From assembly GCF_024643285.1 (NCBI RefSeq), contig NZ_JAMSLW010000002.1, forward strand, positions 372,001-436,000: DNA of 64,000 nt, read 5' to 3'. Shown here piece by piece: positions 9,654-18,851 of this stretch. This stretch comes from Parapedobacter lycopersici. Lineage in GTDB: Bacteria; Bacteroidota; Bacteroidia; Sphingobacteriales; Sphingobacteriaceae. Made by a program: the position numbers and the translations under genes. Under the pieces are notes generated by a model. The model did no database searches. It was not told the DNA's origin and saw nothing but the letters and a program-made list of their open reading frames with translations. Position 1 is the stretch's first letter. Every line of letters begins with the position of its first letter.

Positions 9654-9668
9654 TGCGGCAGCCAGCGG

Positions 9669-10784
9669 TTAGTTTAGCAGCTCCTCCAGTTTTGCATGCA
9701 ACGCTTCGCCACGTAAGTCTTTGGCAATAATCTTCCCCTCGGGATCCAGCAGGAAATTCGCGGGAATGCCTTTGATGGCATATTGCTGCACGACGTTGGT
9801 TTGCCACCATTTCAATTCCGATACATGGGCCCAGTCCTGAAGACCGTCGGTATGGATAGCCTTTAACCAGGCTTCCTTTGCGCCCGGGCGATCCAGCGAT
9901 ACGCCGAATACCGTAAAATTCCGGTCCTTGAACCGCTGGTAGGCAGCCACCACATTCGGGTTTTCGTGCCGGCAGGGCAGGCACCAGCTGGCCCAGAAAT
10001 CAACCAGTACATATTTGCCCCTGAAGGAGGAAAGTGCAATTTCATTCCCTGCCGTATCGGGTTGGGCAAATTCCGGTGCTACTGCTCCCACACCGACCCG
10101 TTCCATACTAGCAACCAATTCCTTGATAACCTGTCCTTTTTCCGTACGTTTAAGCTTAGCCGAAAGCCGTTTAAAACTAGGCACCACCAGTTCATGACCG
10201 CCCGGTTTCTCTACATAAACATACAGCAGGTCAAGGCTCAAAGGACTTTTGGGATGCTTCTTGATAAATTGAAAATCAATCGCCTCCTGCTCTTCCATAA
10301 TCGCCATCATCTGGGCAGAAAGCGCAGCCTGGAATGCGGAATCCTGTTGCTGTTCTCCGGAAGCCGAATTATACTGTCTTCTGACTTCCGTAACCTTCGC
10401 TATCAGTGCTGCCAATTGCGCCTGGTAGGTCGTAAAATCCCGGTTTACCCGTCCCCCCTTCACCGTTGCATGGGTCAGTGAGTCAGCCGACGTGATCCGG
10501 ATGATGCCCCGTTCCAGGTAAATTTCCTTACGGTCCGGCATCGATTCCTCCGTTTCGGGAAGGCTTACCACCAGCGCGCGCGACGGTGCATCCACACTCC
10601 CCCGGAATTCGAACAAACCCTCGGGTGATACCGTCGTCGAATCCAGCGCCATACCGGTTGCCGTTTGGTAACTTAAGTACACTTTTTCCGGCCGTGTTCC
10701 GATTTTTCCGGTCACCGTAAATTCGTCCTGCGCCATCACACCCAGCGGAACACACGCCAGCGCAATCCATACCCCTTTTTTCAT
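9669..10784 (-). CDS. TlpA-like thioredoxin with N-terminal DUF4369-type domain
   Basis: A 371-residue secreted protein. A signal peptide (MKKGVW...GVMAQ, 1-19) is followed by a beta-rich DUF4369-type region with 'FTVTGKIGTRPEKVYLSY', a helical middle part (about 125-215) and a C-terminal AhpC/TSA-thioredoxin domain with the active site WASWCLPCRHENP. This layout is common in Bacteroidota periplasmic or outer-membrane-linked thiol oxidoreductases. It is probably a disulfide reductase or heme-maturation-type thioredoxin; the substrate is unknown. Confidence 0.88.
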   Translation of the reverse strand: MKKGVWIALACVPLGVMAQDEFTVTGKIGTRPEKVYLSYQTATGMALDSTTVSPEGLFEFRGSVDAPSRALVVSLPETEESMPDRKEIYLERGIIRITSADSLTHATVKGGRVNRDFTTYQAQLAALIAKVTEVRRQYNSASGEQQQDSAFQAALSAQMMAIMEEQEAIDFQFIKKHPKSPLSLDLLYVYVEKPGGHELVVPSFKRLSAKLKRTEKGQVIKELVASMERVGVGAVAPEFAQPDTAGNEIALSSFRGKYVLVDFWASWCLPCRHENPNVVAAYQRFKDRNFTVFGVSLDRPGAKEAWLKAIHTDGLQDWAHVSELKWWQTNVVQQYAIKGIPANFLLDPEGKIIAKDLRGEALHAKLEELLN

Positions 10785-10930
10785 CTGTACAATTTGTTTC
10801 TTATCGGTAATGAAGCGTGCCCAAGCTGTTTTACTCCGGTCTTTTCGAGCGACAGGTCGCTGCAGGTTTCATCCATATCCTATTAATTTCTTTCTGCTTT
10901 TGGGCGTTCATGTGTGTTACGTCCCTGCCA

Positions 10931-11728
10931 TTACCACCTTCCGCTGGCTCCGCCACCACCAAAACCTCCTCCACCAAAGCCGCCGAAACCACCTCCACCG
11001 CCGCCGAAGCCGCCACCACCACCAAAGCCACCGCCGCCGCCACCACGACCCAAGCCGCTCAGCAATGTCCACCACAGCAGGTCCGACGTACCACGGCGAT
11101 CCATTACGCCGCCACCGCCGCCACCGCGTCCACGGCCTACCAGCGCCATAATAACCACAACTACGATCACCAAAAAAAGCAAGCCGCCGAAGCCACTGCC
11201 TTCGGCTGATTTTTTCGGACCCGCTCTGTATTCACCCTTGGTATAGGATATCAGGGCGTCCGTACCGCGGTCGATGCCGGTAAAGTAGTCGCCCTGCCGG
11301 AAAGCCGGCTTAATTTCGTTCTCAATAATACGATAGGCAATCGCATCGGGCACAGCGCCTTCTACGCCATACCCCGTCTGGATGGTCATCGCCCGGTCTC
11401 CCAGTGCCACCAACAGCAGAATTCCATTATCGTGTTCCCTGCCGCCAATGCCCCATTGTTGTGCCAAACGCACACCATAATCGGCAATATCATACTGGCC
11501 GGTCGACTGCATCACCACGACCGCAATCTGGGTCGACGTACTGTCGTCAAAGGCGACCAGTTTCCGTTCCAGCTGCTCGACCTGTGCTGCATTCAGCGTA
11601 TTGGTGTAGTCGTTGACAAGCCGGTTGGGCTGCGGGGGGAAATCCTGCCCGGACACGGTACCGTATAGGCCCGTAACCAAGATCAGGAAAAGAATAAAAT
11701 ATCGGTACATGTTTCGCTGTCTGCCCAT
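10931..11728 (-). CDS. TPM domain protein with glycine-rich C-terminus
   Basis: About 265 residues. A signal peptide (hydrophobic 'YFILFLILVTGLYGTVSG') is followed by a TPM domain ('NRLVNDYTNTLNAAQVEQLE', 'GNGILLLVALGDR'-like region, 'YRIIENEIKPAFRQGDYFTG'), a membrane segment ('GLLFLVIVVVVIMALV') and a tail that is mostly glycine and phenylalanine. The start is chosen at ATG 11728 because AGG lies 5-8 bases before it; ATG 11710 is the alternative. Longer readings run into the preceding gene. TPM proteins of this kind act near membrane-protein repair; no activity is proven here. Confidence 0.85.
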   Translation of the reverse strand: MGRQRNMYRYFILFLILVTGLYGTVSGQDFPPQPNRLVNDYTNTLNAAQVEQLERKLVAFDDSTSTQIAVVVMQSTGQYDIADYGVRLAQQWGIGGREHDNGILLLVALGDRAMTIQTGYGVEGAVPDAIAYRIIENEIKPAFRQGDYFTGIDRGTDALISYTKGEYRAGPKKSAEGSGFGGLLFLVIVVVVIMALVGRGRGGGGGGVMDRRGTSDLLWWTLLSGLGRGGGGGGFGGGGGFGGGGGGFGGFGGGGFGGGGASGRW

Positions 11729-11738
11729 AATCACCTGC

Positions 11739-12188
11739 CTATTTGCCGTCATAATCATCACCTTTACCGAAAACGACGTCATTGGGCAGTTCGTTAATGT
11801 CGTCTTCCATACGCGGGAAAAATTGCTGCAGTTGTTTGCCGGCATGCTTGATGCCATCGATCAGTCCCCGTACCAGATCGTCCTTCCGGAATGCCTGCAA
11901 CATCAGGTCCCGGGTTTCTTCCCAGAAATCCGCTGGCACTTTCTTATCGATTCCATGGTCACCGATAATCGCAAACTGATGGTCGTCCACCGACATGTAA
12001 ATCAGCACCCCGTTATGGAGGGCCGTACGGTCCATGCCCAGCCGGCGAAAATACCACACCGCGCGATCCAGCACCTCACCCTTGCAGCGCGGCTCTATCG
12101 CCAGGCGGATTTCCCCCGACGTGTGATTCTCCGCCACACTGATGGCATGCACAATCTTTTCCTGCTGCTCTGCTGTAAACAACTCCAT
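11739..12188 (-). CDS. TPM domain protein, soluble
   Basis: A 149-residue single TPM domain with no signal peptide or membrane segment: 'HAISVAENHTSGEIRLAIEP' near 13-32, 'AIIGDHGIDKKVP' near 86-98 and 'DLVRGLIDGIKHAGKQL' near 114-130. It sits between lemA and the secreted Gly-rich TPM gene with gaps of 13 and 10 bp, so the three form an operon. The lemA-TPM-TPM order is widespread in bacteria; the soluble partner may work on the cytoplasmic face. Confidence 0.85.
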   Translation of the reverse strand: MELFTAEQQEKIVHAISVAENHTSGEIRLAIEPRCKGEVLDRAVWYFRRLGMDRTALHNGVLIYMSVDDHQFAIIGDHGIDKKVPADFWEETRDLMLQAFRKDDLVRGLIDGIKHAGKQLQQFFPRMEDDINELPNDVVFGKGDDYDGK

Positions 12189-12201
12189 TTCAGGTCAACA
12201 A

Positions 12202-12780
12202 TTAAAATTGTACCTCGGGGGCCTGTTCCGCTCCCGCTTCCGCGGCAAAATATCCCTTCTGCTTGAAACCAAATAAGCCTGCGGTAATGTTATTCGGAAA
12301 CCGCCTTACAGAGGAGTTATATTCCTGCGTAGCTTCGTTGAAGGCCCTACGCTCCGTGCTGATCCGGTTTTCCGTGCCTTCCAGCTGTGCCTGTAATTCC
12401 ATGAAGTTCTGGTTGGCCTTCAGCTCGGGATAGCGCTCAACCGTAACCAGCAGGCGCCCCAGAGATTGCGACAGCGCATCCTGCGACTGCTGAAACTGCT
12501 GGATCGCTTCCGGTGTCAGGTTTTCCGGATCAACCGTAACCGATGAAGCCTTTGCCCGGGCTTCAATTACCTGGGTAAGGGTTTCCTGTTCAAAATTAGC
12601 AGCTCCCTTAACCGTGTTTACCAGGTTCGGGATCAGGTCTGCCCGCCGTTGGTAGGCATTTTCCACCTGGGCCCATTTGCCCTTTACATTTTCTTCCAGG
12701 TTAACGAGTGAGTTGTACCCGCAGGAGCTGAACGACAATGCGGTAAGCACCCCCGCCATCAGGATAAATAATCTTTTCAT
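12202..12780 (-). CDS. LemA family lipoprotein
   Basis: A 192-residue LemA protein with a lipoprotein signal: lipobox SFSSC about 22 residues from the ATG at 12780. An in-frame upstream ATG would add MLNQIN and weaken the signal. Core features are 'VENAYQRRADLIPNLVNTVK' (about 38-57) and the long helical bundle up to 'RFPNNITAGLFGFKQKGYF'. LemA proteins are membrane-anchored helical bundles of uncertain role. It heads the operon with the two TPM genes. Confidence 0.93.
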   Translation of the reverse strand: MKRLFILMAGVLTALSFSSCGYNSLVNLEENVKGKWAQVENAYQRRADLIPNLVNTVKGAANFEQETLTQVIEARAKASSVTVDPENLTPEAIQQFQQSQDALSQSLGRLLVTVERYPELKANQNFMELQAQLEGTENRISTERRAFNEATQEYNSSVRRFPNNITAGLFGFKQKGYFAAEAGAEQAPEVQF

Positions 12781-12839
12781 ATTGATTTGATTTAGCATAT
12801 GTTAATCATACGAATGTACTACTTTGACGGCAAAATCCA

Positions 12840-12847
12840 TACCTTTG
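12840..12847 (+). promoter_or_regulatory. -7 box TACCTTTG before the COG2509 gene
   Basis: TACCTTTG lies 33 bases before the ATG at 12881. The only nearby upstream TTG is 13 bases away, so the -33 element is not convincing. Confidence 0.35.
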
Positions 12848-12880
12848 TTACGCTTTGGGATAAAAACCTGACACACCAGC

Positions 12881-14422
12881 ATGCAAAAAGAAATCGAACT
12901 CGGCATTTCGCCGGATAAAATTGCGGACGAAAGTTACCTTATCCAACAGGCCGCCGCTGTCCTTCAACTTCCCGTTTCCGACATTACTGCCATAAAAATA
13001 CGCAAACGGTCGATCGATGCCCGTGCGAAGCAGGTGGTCTACCGGATCCGGGTGGTCGTTTTCATTGGCGAACAGCCCGTCCCTGACAGGTTCCATTTTT
13101 CATATGCCAATGTTGCAGCTGCCCCGCCGGTGATTATTATCGGTGCGGGTCCGGCCGGCCTTTTTGCTGCACTGCGCTGCATCGCACATGGGTTGCGGCC
13201 CATCGTGTTGGAACGCGGCAAAGCAGTGCAGGAGCGCCGCCGGGACCTGGCGCTGCTGAACAAAGAGGGCATCGTAAATCCCAATTCCAACTACTGTTTC
13301 GGGGAAGGCGGAGCCGGCACCTATTCCGATGGAAAGCTTTATACCCGGTCGAACAAACGGGGCGATGTGCAGCAGGTGCTGCAGTTCCTGGTTGCCCACG
13401 GCGCCCCGTCGGACATCCTGGTGGATGCGCGTCCGCACATTGGAACCAATAAACTGCCCCACATCATCCAGGCCATCCGCCAAACTATTTTGGCGTACGG
13501 CGGTGAAATCCGGTTCGACAGCGAGGTCTGCGACATACTGGAACAGGCGGGGCAGGTAGCCGGCGTGGAACTGGTATCCGGCGACCGCTTCGCGGCGCGT
13601 CACGTCATCGTCGCCACGGGACACTCCGCCCGGGATATATTCGCGTTGTTCCGCCGGAAAAACTGGCTGGTGGAGGCCAAACCATTTGCGTTGGGTGTGC
13701 GCATCGAACATCCGCAGGAAATAATCGACCAGGCGCAGTACCATTGCGACGTACGCGGACCGCACCTTCCGCCAGCTTATTACAATGTAGTGGAACAGGT
13801 GGGTTCACGCGGTGTATTCTCCTTCTGCATGTGCCCCGGAGGCATCATCGCGCCATGCGCTACGGGCGCCGGTGAGGTGGTCGTCAACGGCTGGTCACCC
13901 TCCCGGCGCAATAACCCGCATGCCAACTCAGGCACCGTGGTGCAGGTTGATTTCGGGGATGTTCCCGATGCCGCGACTAATCCTTTCGCGCTCCTTGAGT
14001 TTCAGCAGGCCGTTGAACAACGTGCTTTCCAGGCAGGCGGTGGCAATCTCGTGGCACCTGCCCAGCGGATGGTTGATTTTGTAGCGGGGAAGTTGTCAGC
14101 TACATTACCGGAAAACTCCTATAAACCCGGTACGAAAAGCGCACCGCTGGCCGAAGTGCTGCCCGCTTTCGTACACGACGCGCTGCGGAAGGCACTTCCG
14201 CTGTTCGGCAAAAAAATGAAGGGTTATTATACCAATGAGGCTTTATTAGTAGGTGTAGAGTCGCGTACATCCTCTCCGGTCCGTATCCCCCGGGATAAGG
14301 AAACCCTGCAGCATCCACAGGTAAAAGGACTGTATCCCTGTGGTGAAGGGGCCGGATATGCCGGCGGAATTGTCTCCGCCGCCATTGACGGCATGAATTG
14401 TGCCGACCGGATTGCAGGGTAG
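12881..14422 (+). CDS. FAD-dependent dehydrogenase of the COG2509 family
   Basis: A 513-residue flavoprotein. A short N-terminal domain (about 1-80, 'KRSIDARAKQVVYRIRVVV') precedes the FAD-binding GAGPAGL at about 88-94. The conserved 'NYCFGEGGAGTYSDGKLYTR' follows near 133-152. The C-terminal 'GLYPCGEGAGYAGGIVSAA' is a second FAD-binding strand-turn. The family is widespread and annotated as an uncharacterised NAD(P)/FAD-dependent oxidoreductase; its substrate is unknown. The stop is 18 bp from the convergent sufD stop. Confidence 0.9.
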   Translation: MQKEIELGISPDKIADESYLIQQAAAVLQLPVSDITAIKIRKRSIDARAKQVVYRIRVVVFIGEQPVPDRFHFSYANVAAAPPVIIIGAGPAGLFAALRCIAHGLRPIVLERGKAVQERRRDLALLNKEGIVNPNSNYCFGEGGAGTYSDGKLYTRSNKRGDVQQVLQFLVAHGAPSDILVDARPHIGTNKLPHIIQAIRQTILAYGGEIRFDSEVCDILEQAGQVAGVELVSGDRFAARHVIVATGHSARDIFALFRRKNWLVEAKPFALGVRIEHPQEIIDQAQYHCDVRGPHLPPAYYNVVEQVGSRGVFSFCMCPGGIIAPCATGAGEVVVNGWSPSRRNNPHANSGTVVQVDFGDVPDAATNPFALLEFQQAVEQRAFQAGGGNLVAPAQRMVDFVAGKLSATLPENSYKPGTKSAPLAEVLPAFVHDALRKALPLFGKKMKGYYTNEALLVGVESRTSSPVRIPRDKETLQHPQVKGLYPCGEGAGYAGGIVSAAIDGMNCADRIAG

Positions 14423-14440
14423 TTGCCTGACGCCGCGCGG

Positions 14441-15739
14441 TTAAAGTCCCTCTTCCACGAGGTGCTCCACATACTTTCGCACCATATCGTTGGCAAAGCG
14501 GCTCGTCACGTCAAAAGCAAAGGCATGCACCAGTAACACCCGGGCCTGTGCTTCGCTGATTCCCCTCGCCCTCAGGTAAAAAAGTGCTTCGGGGTCAAAC
14601 TGGCCGATGGTGCAGCCGTGGCTGCATTTTACGTCGTCAGCAAAAATCTCCAGCTGCGGCTTGGTATAAACCGCCGACTGCTCACCGATCAGCATATTGT
14701 TGTTTTGCTGGAAGGCATTGGTTTTCTGCGCATCCTCGCGGACAAATATCTTGCCGTTGAATACAGCCGTGGACGTATCCTGCGTAATGTTTTTATACCA
14801 TTCGTAGCTTTCGCAATGGGGCTTGAGGTGGTCTACGATGGTATGGTTATCCACAAACTGGTTGCCCGCCGTCAATGCAATGCCATAAAGGTGGCTCTCC
14901 ACTTCACTGGCATCCAGCCGGACATTGATGTTATTCCGGACGAAGGATGCCCCCGGGAAACTGCAGTTATAATTATTATACAGGCTGTGTTTTTCCTGGT
15001 ATACTTCCGTGTGGTTGAGGTAATTGCCGGATTCACCCGCTACCTGCAGGGCATAGTGCTGCAGTTTGCCGCCCTCGTGTACCACAATTTCACTTACGTG
15101 GTTGTTCAGGTACTGCGCTGCACCATCTTCCGTAACCAACGATTCAATGATTTCCATTTCTCCATGCCGGCCAACCACGTACAGGTTGCGTACCTGGGTG
15201 AACAACGGGGTCTCCGCTGCAGCCACATGGATGATATGCACCGGTTTATCCAGTACCGCGTTCGGCGCCAGTGAAATAAAGACCCCGGATTTAAACAGCG
15301 CCGTATTCAGCGCAACGAAAGGGTTATCCGTCTTATCGGCATATTCCGCAAAATGCTTGGTGAAAGCCAATTCATCCGCCGCTTTTTCCATGGGCAGTAC
15401 CGTTAGCCCCGCCACCGGTACCGAATCAGACAGCGCTTCACTAAAAACACCGTCTACCAATACAATCCGATAGGCATCCAGCCCCGGAATGGCCGCCAAT
15501 GCCAGGTCCGCATGCAATGGCTGGTCTGCGCCGGCCAGTGTATATGGCTGATTAAGGAGCGGTTGTGTATTGGTATATTTCCAGTCTTCCCATTTCACCG
15601 TAGGGAAACCGGTTTGTTTAAACCGCTCAAAGGCAAGCTTACGCAGTTCACCGAGCGGATGCGGTGCCTGCACCGCGCAGTCCTCCTCATATGCGCGGGT
15701 GAGTTGGTTATATAGGGATTCCGTTACTTGTGTAATCAT
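14441..15739 (-). CDS. sufD: Fe-S cluster assembly protein SufD
   Basis: 432 residues, counted from ATG 15739 ('MITQVTESLYNQL'); longer readings run back into sufC. SufD pairs with SufB and SufC in the SufBC2D scaffold that builds Fe-S clusters. The beta-helix core is recognisable ('NLYVVGRHGEMEIIE', 'ALTAGNQFVDNHTIVDHLKPH'), with the conserved end 'DDVKCSHGCTIGQFDPEALFYLRARGI' split around residues 365-391. It lies 43 bp after sufC. No cysteine desulfurase gene follows: the next gene is convergent. Confidence 0.95.
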   Translation of the reverse strand: MITQVTESLYNQLTRAYEEDCAVQAPHPLGELRKLAFERFKQTGFPTVKWEDWKYTNTQPLLNQPYTLAGADQPLHADLALAAIPGLDAYRIVLVDGVFSEALSDSVPVAGLTVLPMEKAADELAFTKHFAEYADKTDNPFVALNTALFKSGVFISLAPNAVLDKPVHIIHVAAAETPLFTQVRNLYVVGRHGEMEIIESLVTEDGAAQYLNNHVSEIVVHEGGKLQHYALQVAGESGNYLNHTEVYQEKHSLYNNYNCSFPGASFVRNNINVRLDASEVESHLYGIALTAGNQFVDNHTIVDHLKPHCESYEWYKNITQDTSTAVFNGKIFVREDAQKTNAFQQNNNMLIGEQSAVYTKPQLEIFADDVKCSHGCTIGQFDPEALFYLRARGISEAQARVLLVHAFAFDVTSRFANDMVRKYVEHLVEEGL

Positions 15740-15782
15740 TATTTCTTTCGCTAGTGGCGTTCGATAATACCGTCTTATTTTA

Positions 15783-16547
15783 TTAAACAGCGTTTTCCGC
15801 CCCAACAGTTTCTTTAATCCAGTCGTATCCTTTTTCTTCCAGCTCCAATGCCAGTTCCTTGGTGCCGGAACGCACAATACGTCCTTTATACAGCACGTGT
15901 ACGAAATCCGGAACGATGTATTCCAGCAGCCGCTGGTAGTGGGTAATCACGATGAAGGCATTATCCTTTGAACGCAGGTGATTTACTCCGCTGGCCACGA
16001 TGCGCAGGGCATCGATATCCAGTCCCGAATCGGTTTCATCAAGAATGGCCAGCTTCGGTTCCAGCATAGCCAGCTGGAAAATTTCATTGCGTTTCTTTTC
16101 ACCACCCGAGAACCCTTCGTTCAACGACCGGTTAGCCAGCTTGGCATCAAACTCAACCAGCTGCTGTTTTTCCTTTACCATCTTCAGGAAATCCCGGGCT
16201 TCCAGCGGCGGTAATCCTTTGTATGCGCGGATTTCGCTCAGCGCGGTCTTCAGAAAGTTGATATTGGATACTCCGGGGATCTCCACCGGATATTGGAAGG
16301 CCAGGAATACGCCTTCGCGCGCCCGGTCTTCGGGCGAGAGCTCCAGCAAATCCTTACCGTCCAGCAACACCTCGCCAGCAGTCACTTCGTAGGACTCCCG
16401 TCCGGCAAGCACATTCCCGAGCGTACTCTTGCCCGAACCGTTGGGTCCCATAATGGCATGTACCTCTCCCGCCTTTACCTCCAGATTTAAGCCCTTCAGG
16501 ATTTCCTGACTTTCGACTGCAGCGTGTAAATTATTGATTGTTAACAT
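15783..16547 (-). CDS. sufC: Fe-S cluster assembly ATPase SufC
   Basis: A 254-residue ABC-type ATPase that powers conformational change in the SufBC2D complex. Walker A is GPNGSGKST (about 34-42), the signature motif is 'GFSGGEKKRNE' (about 145-155) and Walker B is 'LAILDETDSGLD'. No membrane segments, as expected. It lies 62 bp after sufB and 43 bp before sufD. Confidence 0.97.
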   Translation of the reverse strand: MLTINNLHAAVESQEILKGLNLEVKAGEVHAIMGPNGSGKSTLGNVLAGRESYEVTAGEVLLDGKDLLELSPEDRAREGVFLAFQYPVEIPGVSNINFLKTALSEIRAYKGLPPLEARDFLKMVKEKQQLVEFDAKLANRSLNEGFSGGEKKRNEIFQLAMLEPKLAILDETDSGLDIDALRIVASGVNHLRSKDNAFIVITHYQRLLEYIVPDFVHVLYKGRIVRSGTKELALELEEKGYDWIKETVGAENAV

Positions 16548-16609
16548 TCTATTTTGCGTACTATAAATTATTTGCGTTTAATTTCATTCAAATGGAGCCG
16601 TCCGGACGC

Positions 16610-18061
16610 TTATCCGACGCTGCCTTCCAGGGAAATTGCAAGCAGTTTCTGTGCTTCAACAGCAAATTCCATTGGGAGCTGATTAAGCACCTCCTTGGCA
16701 TACCCGTTGACAATCAGGCCTACAGCTTTCTCCGGATCGATTCCCCGCTGGGTAAGGTAGAACAGCTGGTCCTCCCCGATCTTGGAAGTAGTTGCTTCGT
16801 GTTCGAGCGTAGCGGTTCTATTCCGGTTTTCGATATAGGGAAATGTATGTGCACCGCAGCGGTCGCCGATCAGCAGCGAATCACATTGCGTAAAATTACG
16901 GGAACCTTCCGCACCGGGACCAATCTTCACCAGTCCGCGGTAGCTGTTGTGGCTGGTACCTGCCGATATGCCCTTTGACACAATCTTGCTGCGGGTATGC
17001 TTACCCAGGTGAATCATTTTCGTACCTGTATCCGCAAGTTGCTTGTTACGCGTCAGGGCGACGGAATAAAACTCGCCGACCGAATGATCGCCTTTCAGGA
17101 TTACGCCCGGATATTTCCAGGTAATCGCCGATCCGGTTTCTACCTGGGTCCAGGAGATCTTGCTGTTATCGCCTTTGCATATGCCGCGCTTGGTCACGAA
17201 ATTATAAATTCCGCCTTTGCCATCCTTATCGCCCGGATACCAGTTCTGCACGGTCGAATATTTGATTTCGGCATCCTTCAGCGCAATCAGTTCCACGACT
17301 GCCGCATGCAGCTGGTTTTCATCCCGCATCGGGGCCGTACACCCCTCCAGGTAGCTGACGTAGGCTCCCTCGTCGGCAATGATCAAAGTCCGCTCAAACT
17401 GGCCGGTATTTTCGGCATTAATTCGGAAATAGGTGGAAAGCTCCATCGGGCAGCGCACCCCCTTAGGGATATATACAAACGAGCCATCGGAAAATACGGC
17501 CGAGTTCAATGCCGCATAAACATTGTCCGTCTGCGGCACCACGCTGCCAAGGTATTGTTTCACCAGCTCAGGATGCTCCTGTACTGCTTCGCCAAAGGAA
17601 CAGAAGATAACACCCTGTTCTTTCAGTTTTTCACGGAATGTGGTTTTCACCGACACACTGTCAAACACCGCATCCACGGCAACCACGCCGGCCAGTACTT
17701 TCTGTTCATCAAGCGGAATCCCCAGCTTTTCAAAGGTAGAAAGCAATTCGGGGTCTACTTCATCCAGGCTGTTCAGTTTGGGTTTTGCTTTGGGAGCCGC
17801 GTAATAGGAAATATCCTGGAAGTCTATTTCCGGGAGCGTGAAATTCTGCCAGGCAGGCATATCCATCTTCATGAAATGGCGCAATGCCTTAAGCCGCCAC
17901 TCCAGCAACCATTCCGGTTCATTTTTCTTAGCCGAGATTAACCGCACCGTATCTTCACTAAGCCCCTTCGGGGCAATATCCATCTCGATATCGGTTGTAA
18001 ACCCGTATTTATACTCTTCGAGCGCGAGCTCTTTTAACATTTCATCGTCTTTTGTACTCAT
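16610..18061 (-). CDS. sufB: Fe-S cluster assembly protein SufB
   Basis: A 483-residue scaffold subunit on which the Fe-S cluster is built. Recognisable family segments are '[20 protein letters not shown]' (about 197-216), '[20 protein letters not shown]' and '[19 protein letters not shown]'. It is first in the sufBCD operon. A TAACTTTG box sits about 60 bases upstream, and the leader contains ACAAAATGTAAA (18073-18084), the same 12-mer as at 19594-19605. Confidence 0.98.
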   Translation of the reverse strand: MSTKDDEMLKELALEEYKYGFTTDIEMDIAPKGLSEDTVRLISAKKNEPEWLLEWRLKALRHFMKMDMPAWQNFTLPEIDFQDISYYAAPKAKPKLNSLDEVDPELLSTFEKLGIPLDEQKVLAGVVAVDAVFDSVSVKTTFREKLKEQGVIFCSFGEAVQEHPELVKQYLGSVVPQTDNVYAALNSAVFSDGSFVYIPKGVRCPMELSTYFRINAENTGQFERTLIIADEGAYVSYLEGCTAPMRDENQLHAAVVELIALKDAEIKYSTVQNWYPGDKDGKGGIYNFVTKRGICKGDNSKISWTQVETGSAITWKYPGVILKGDHSVGEFYSVALTRNKQLADTGTKMIHLGKHTRSKIVSKGISAGTSHNSYRGLVKIGPGAEGSRNFTQCDSLLIGDRCGAHTFPYIENRNRTATLEHEATTSKIGEDQLFYLTQRGIDPEKAVGLIVNGYAKEVLNQLPMEFAVEAQKLLAISLEGSVG

Positions 18062-18121
18062 AATGCTCCTTCACAAAATGTAAACATCATAACGGCTGGC
18101 GGCATCTCCGCTTTAGCCCTG

Positions 18122-18129
18122 CAAAGTTA
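18122..18129 (-). promoter_or_regulatory. -7 box TAACTTTG of the suf operon
   Basis: TAACTTTG is a perfect match to TAnnTTTG on the minus strand, 60 bases before the sufB ATG. No TTG stands at the right distance upstream, so the -33 part is weak. Confidence 0.5.
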
Positions 18130-18330
18130 CGGTTTTGGCCGCAATAAACCTTATCCATGCACTGTTCTTTTCATGTAAAATAGCGAAAATCAAGCAGATT
18201 TGCAGTTTCCATCCCGCCGATCCGGTATTTTTACAAATCGGTGATAATGAAAAATTCGCCTGTCGTCCGACGCCGTAGGATCGGGCTACATGACTGCGCA
18301 GCAATTCTTCAAAAATTAATTGTATTATTG

Positions 18331-18345
18331 CCAAATATAATTTGG
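18331..18345. promoter_or_regulatory. Inverted repeat CCAAAT-ATA-ATTTGG, candidate Lrp-type operator
   Basis: A perfect 6-bp inverted repeat with a 3-bp centre, 36 bases before the ATG of the Lrp/AsnC-type gene. It covers the AT-rich segment where the -7 element should be. Lrp/AsnC regulators often control their own gene, so an autoregulatory operator is a reasonable inference. Confidence 0.4.
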
Positions 18346-18380
18346 TATATTGCCCTGTTTAGCATATTAAAAACACAGTT

Positions 18381-18851
18381 ATGCCTTTCCAACCCGATAA
18401 AACCGATTTCAAAATCCTGAAATTGCTGCAGGAAAACGGCCGGATCACCAACCTGCAGCTGGCTTCGAGCATCGGCCTCTCGCCTGCTCCCACGCTGGAA
18501 CGGGTACGCAAACTCGAAAACTCGGGATACATCAAAAGCTATCACGCATTTGTCGACGAAGAGAAGCTCGGACTGGGCATCAAATCATTTATCCAGGTTT
18601 CCCTCGACTTCCATACGCATAACGCCATTCCGGAGTTTGTCGCCGCCGTGCAGCACATCAAGGAGGTGACCGAATGCCACCACGTAACGGGTCAGTGCGA
18701 TTTCATCCTGAAGGTATACGTAAAGGACATCAAGGCTTACGAGGCCGTCATCATGGAAAAAATAAGCAAGATCCCCTACGTGAAAACATTCCAGACGATG
18801 ATGATCATGTCGACCAGTAAGAAAGAACCCATCGTGCCCATGGAATACTGA
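18381..18851 (+). CDS. Lrp/AsnC family transcriptional regulator
   Basis: A 156-residue regulator with an N-terminal helix-turn-helix ('KILKLLQENGRITNLQLASS', then 'SPAPTLERVRKLENSGYIKSY') and a C-terminal RAM ligand-binding domain ('ECHHVTGQCDFILKVYVKDI' at about 97-116). Such proteins sense amino acids as octamers. The effector cannot be told from sequence. The stop codon directly abuts that of the convergent ung gene. The nearby sufB gene is a possible but unproven target. Confidence 0.93.
   Translation: MPFQPDKTDFKILKLLQENGRITNLQLASSIGLSPAPTLERVRKLENSGYIKSYHAFVDEEKLGLGIKSFIQVSLDFHTHNAIPEFVAAVQHIKEVTECHHVTGQCDFILKVYVKDIKAYEAVIMEKISKIPYVKTFQTMMIMSTSKKEPIVPMEY

Larger units (their letters stand above)
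18062..18380. other. Divergent intergenic region between sufB and the Lrp-type gene
   Basis: This 319-bp gap contains the suf promoter box (18122-18129, minus strand), the 12-mer ACAAAATGTAAA (18073-18084) in the sufB leader, and an inverted repeat next to the Lrp-type gene (18331-18345). In the remaining part (about 18130-18310) I see no gene and no further clear signal. Confidence 0.6.

Noticed and set aside
10810-11246. Proline-rich reading frames on the plus strand
   Set aside because: They are the antisense image of the Gly-rich tail codons of the TPM gene and have no start signals.
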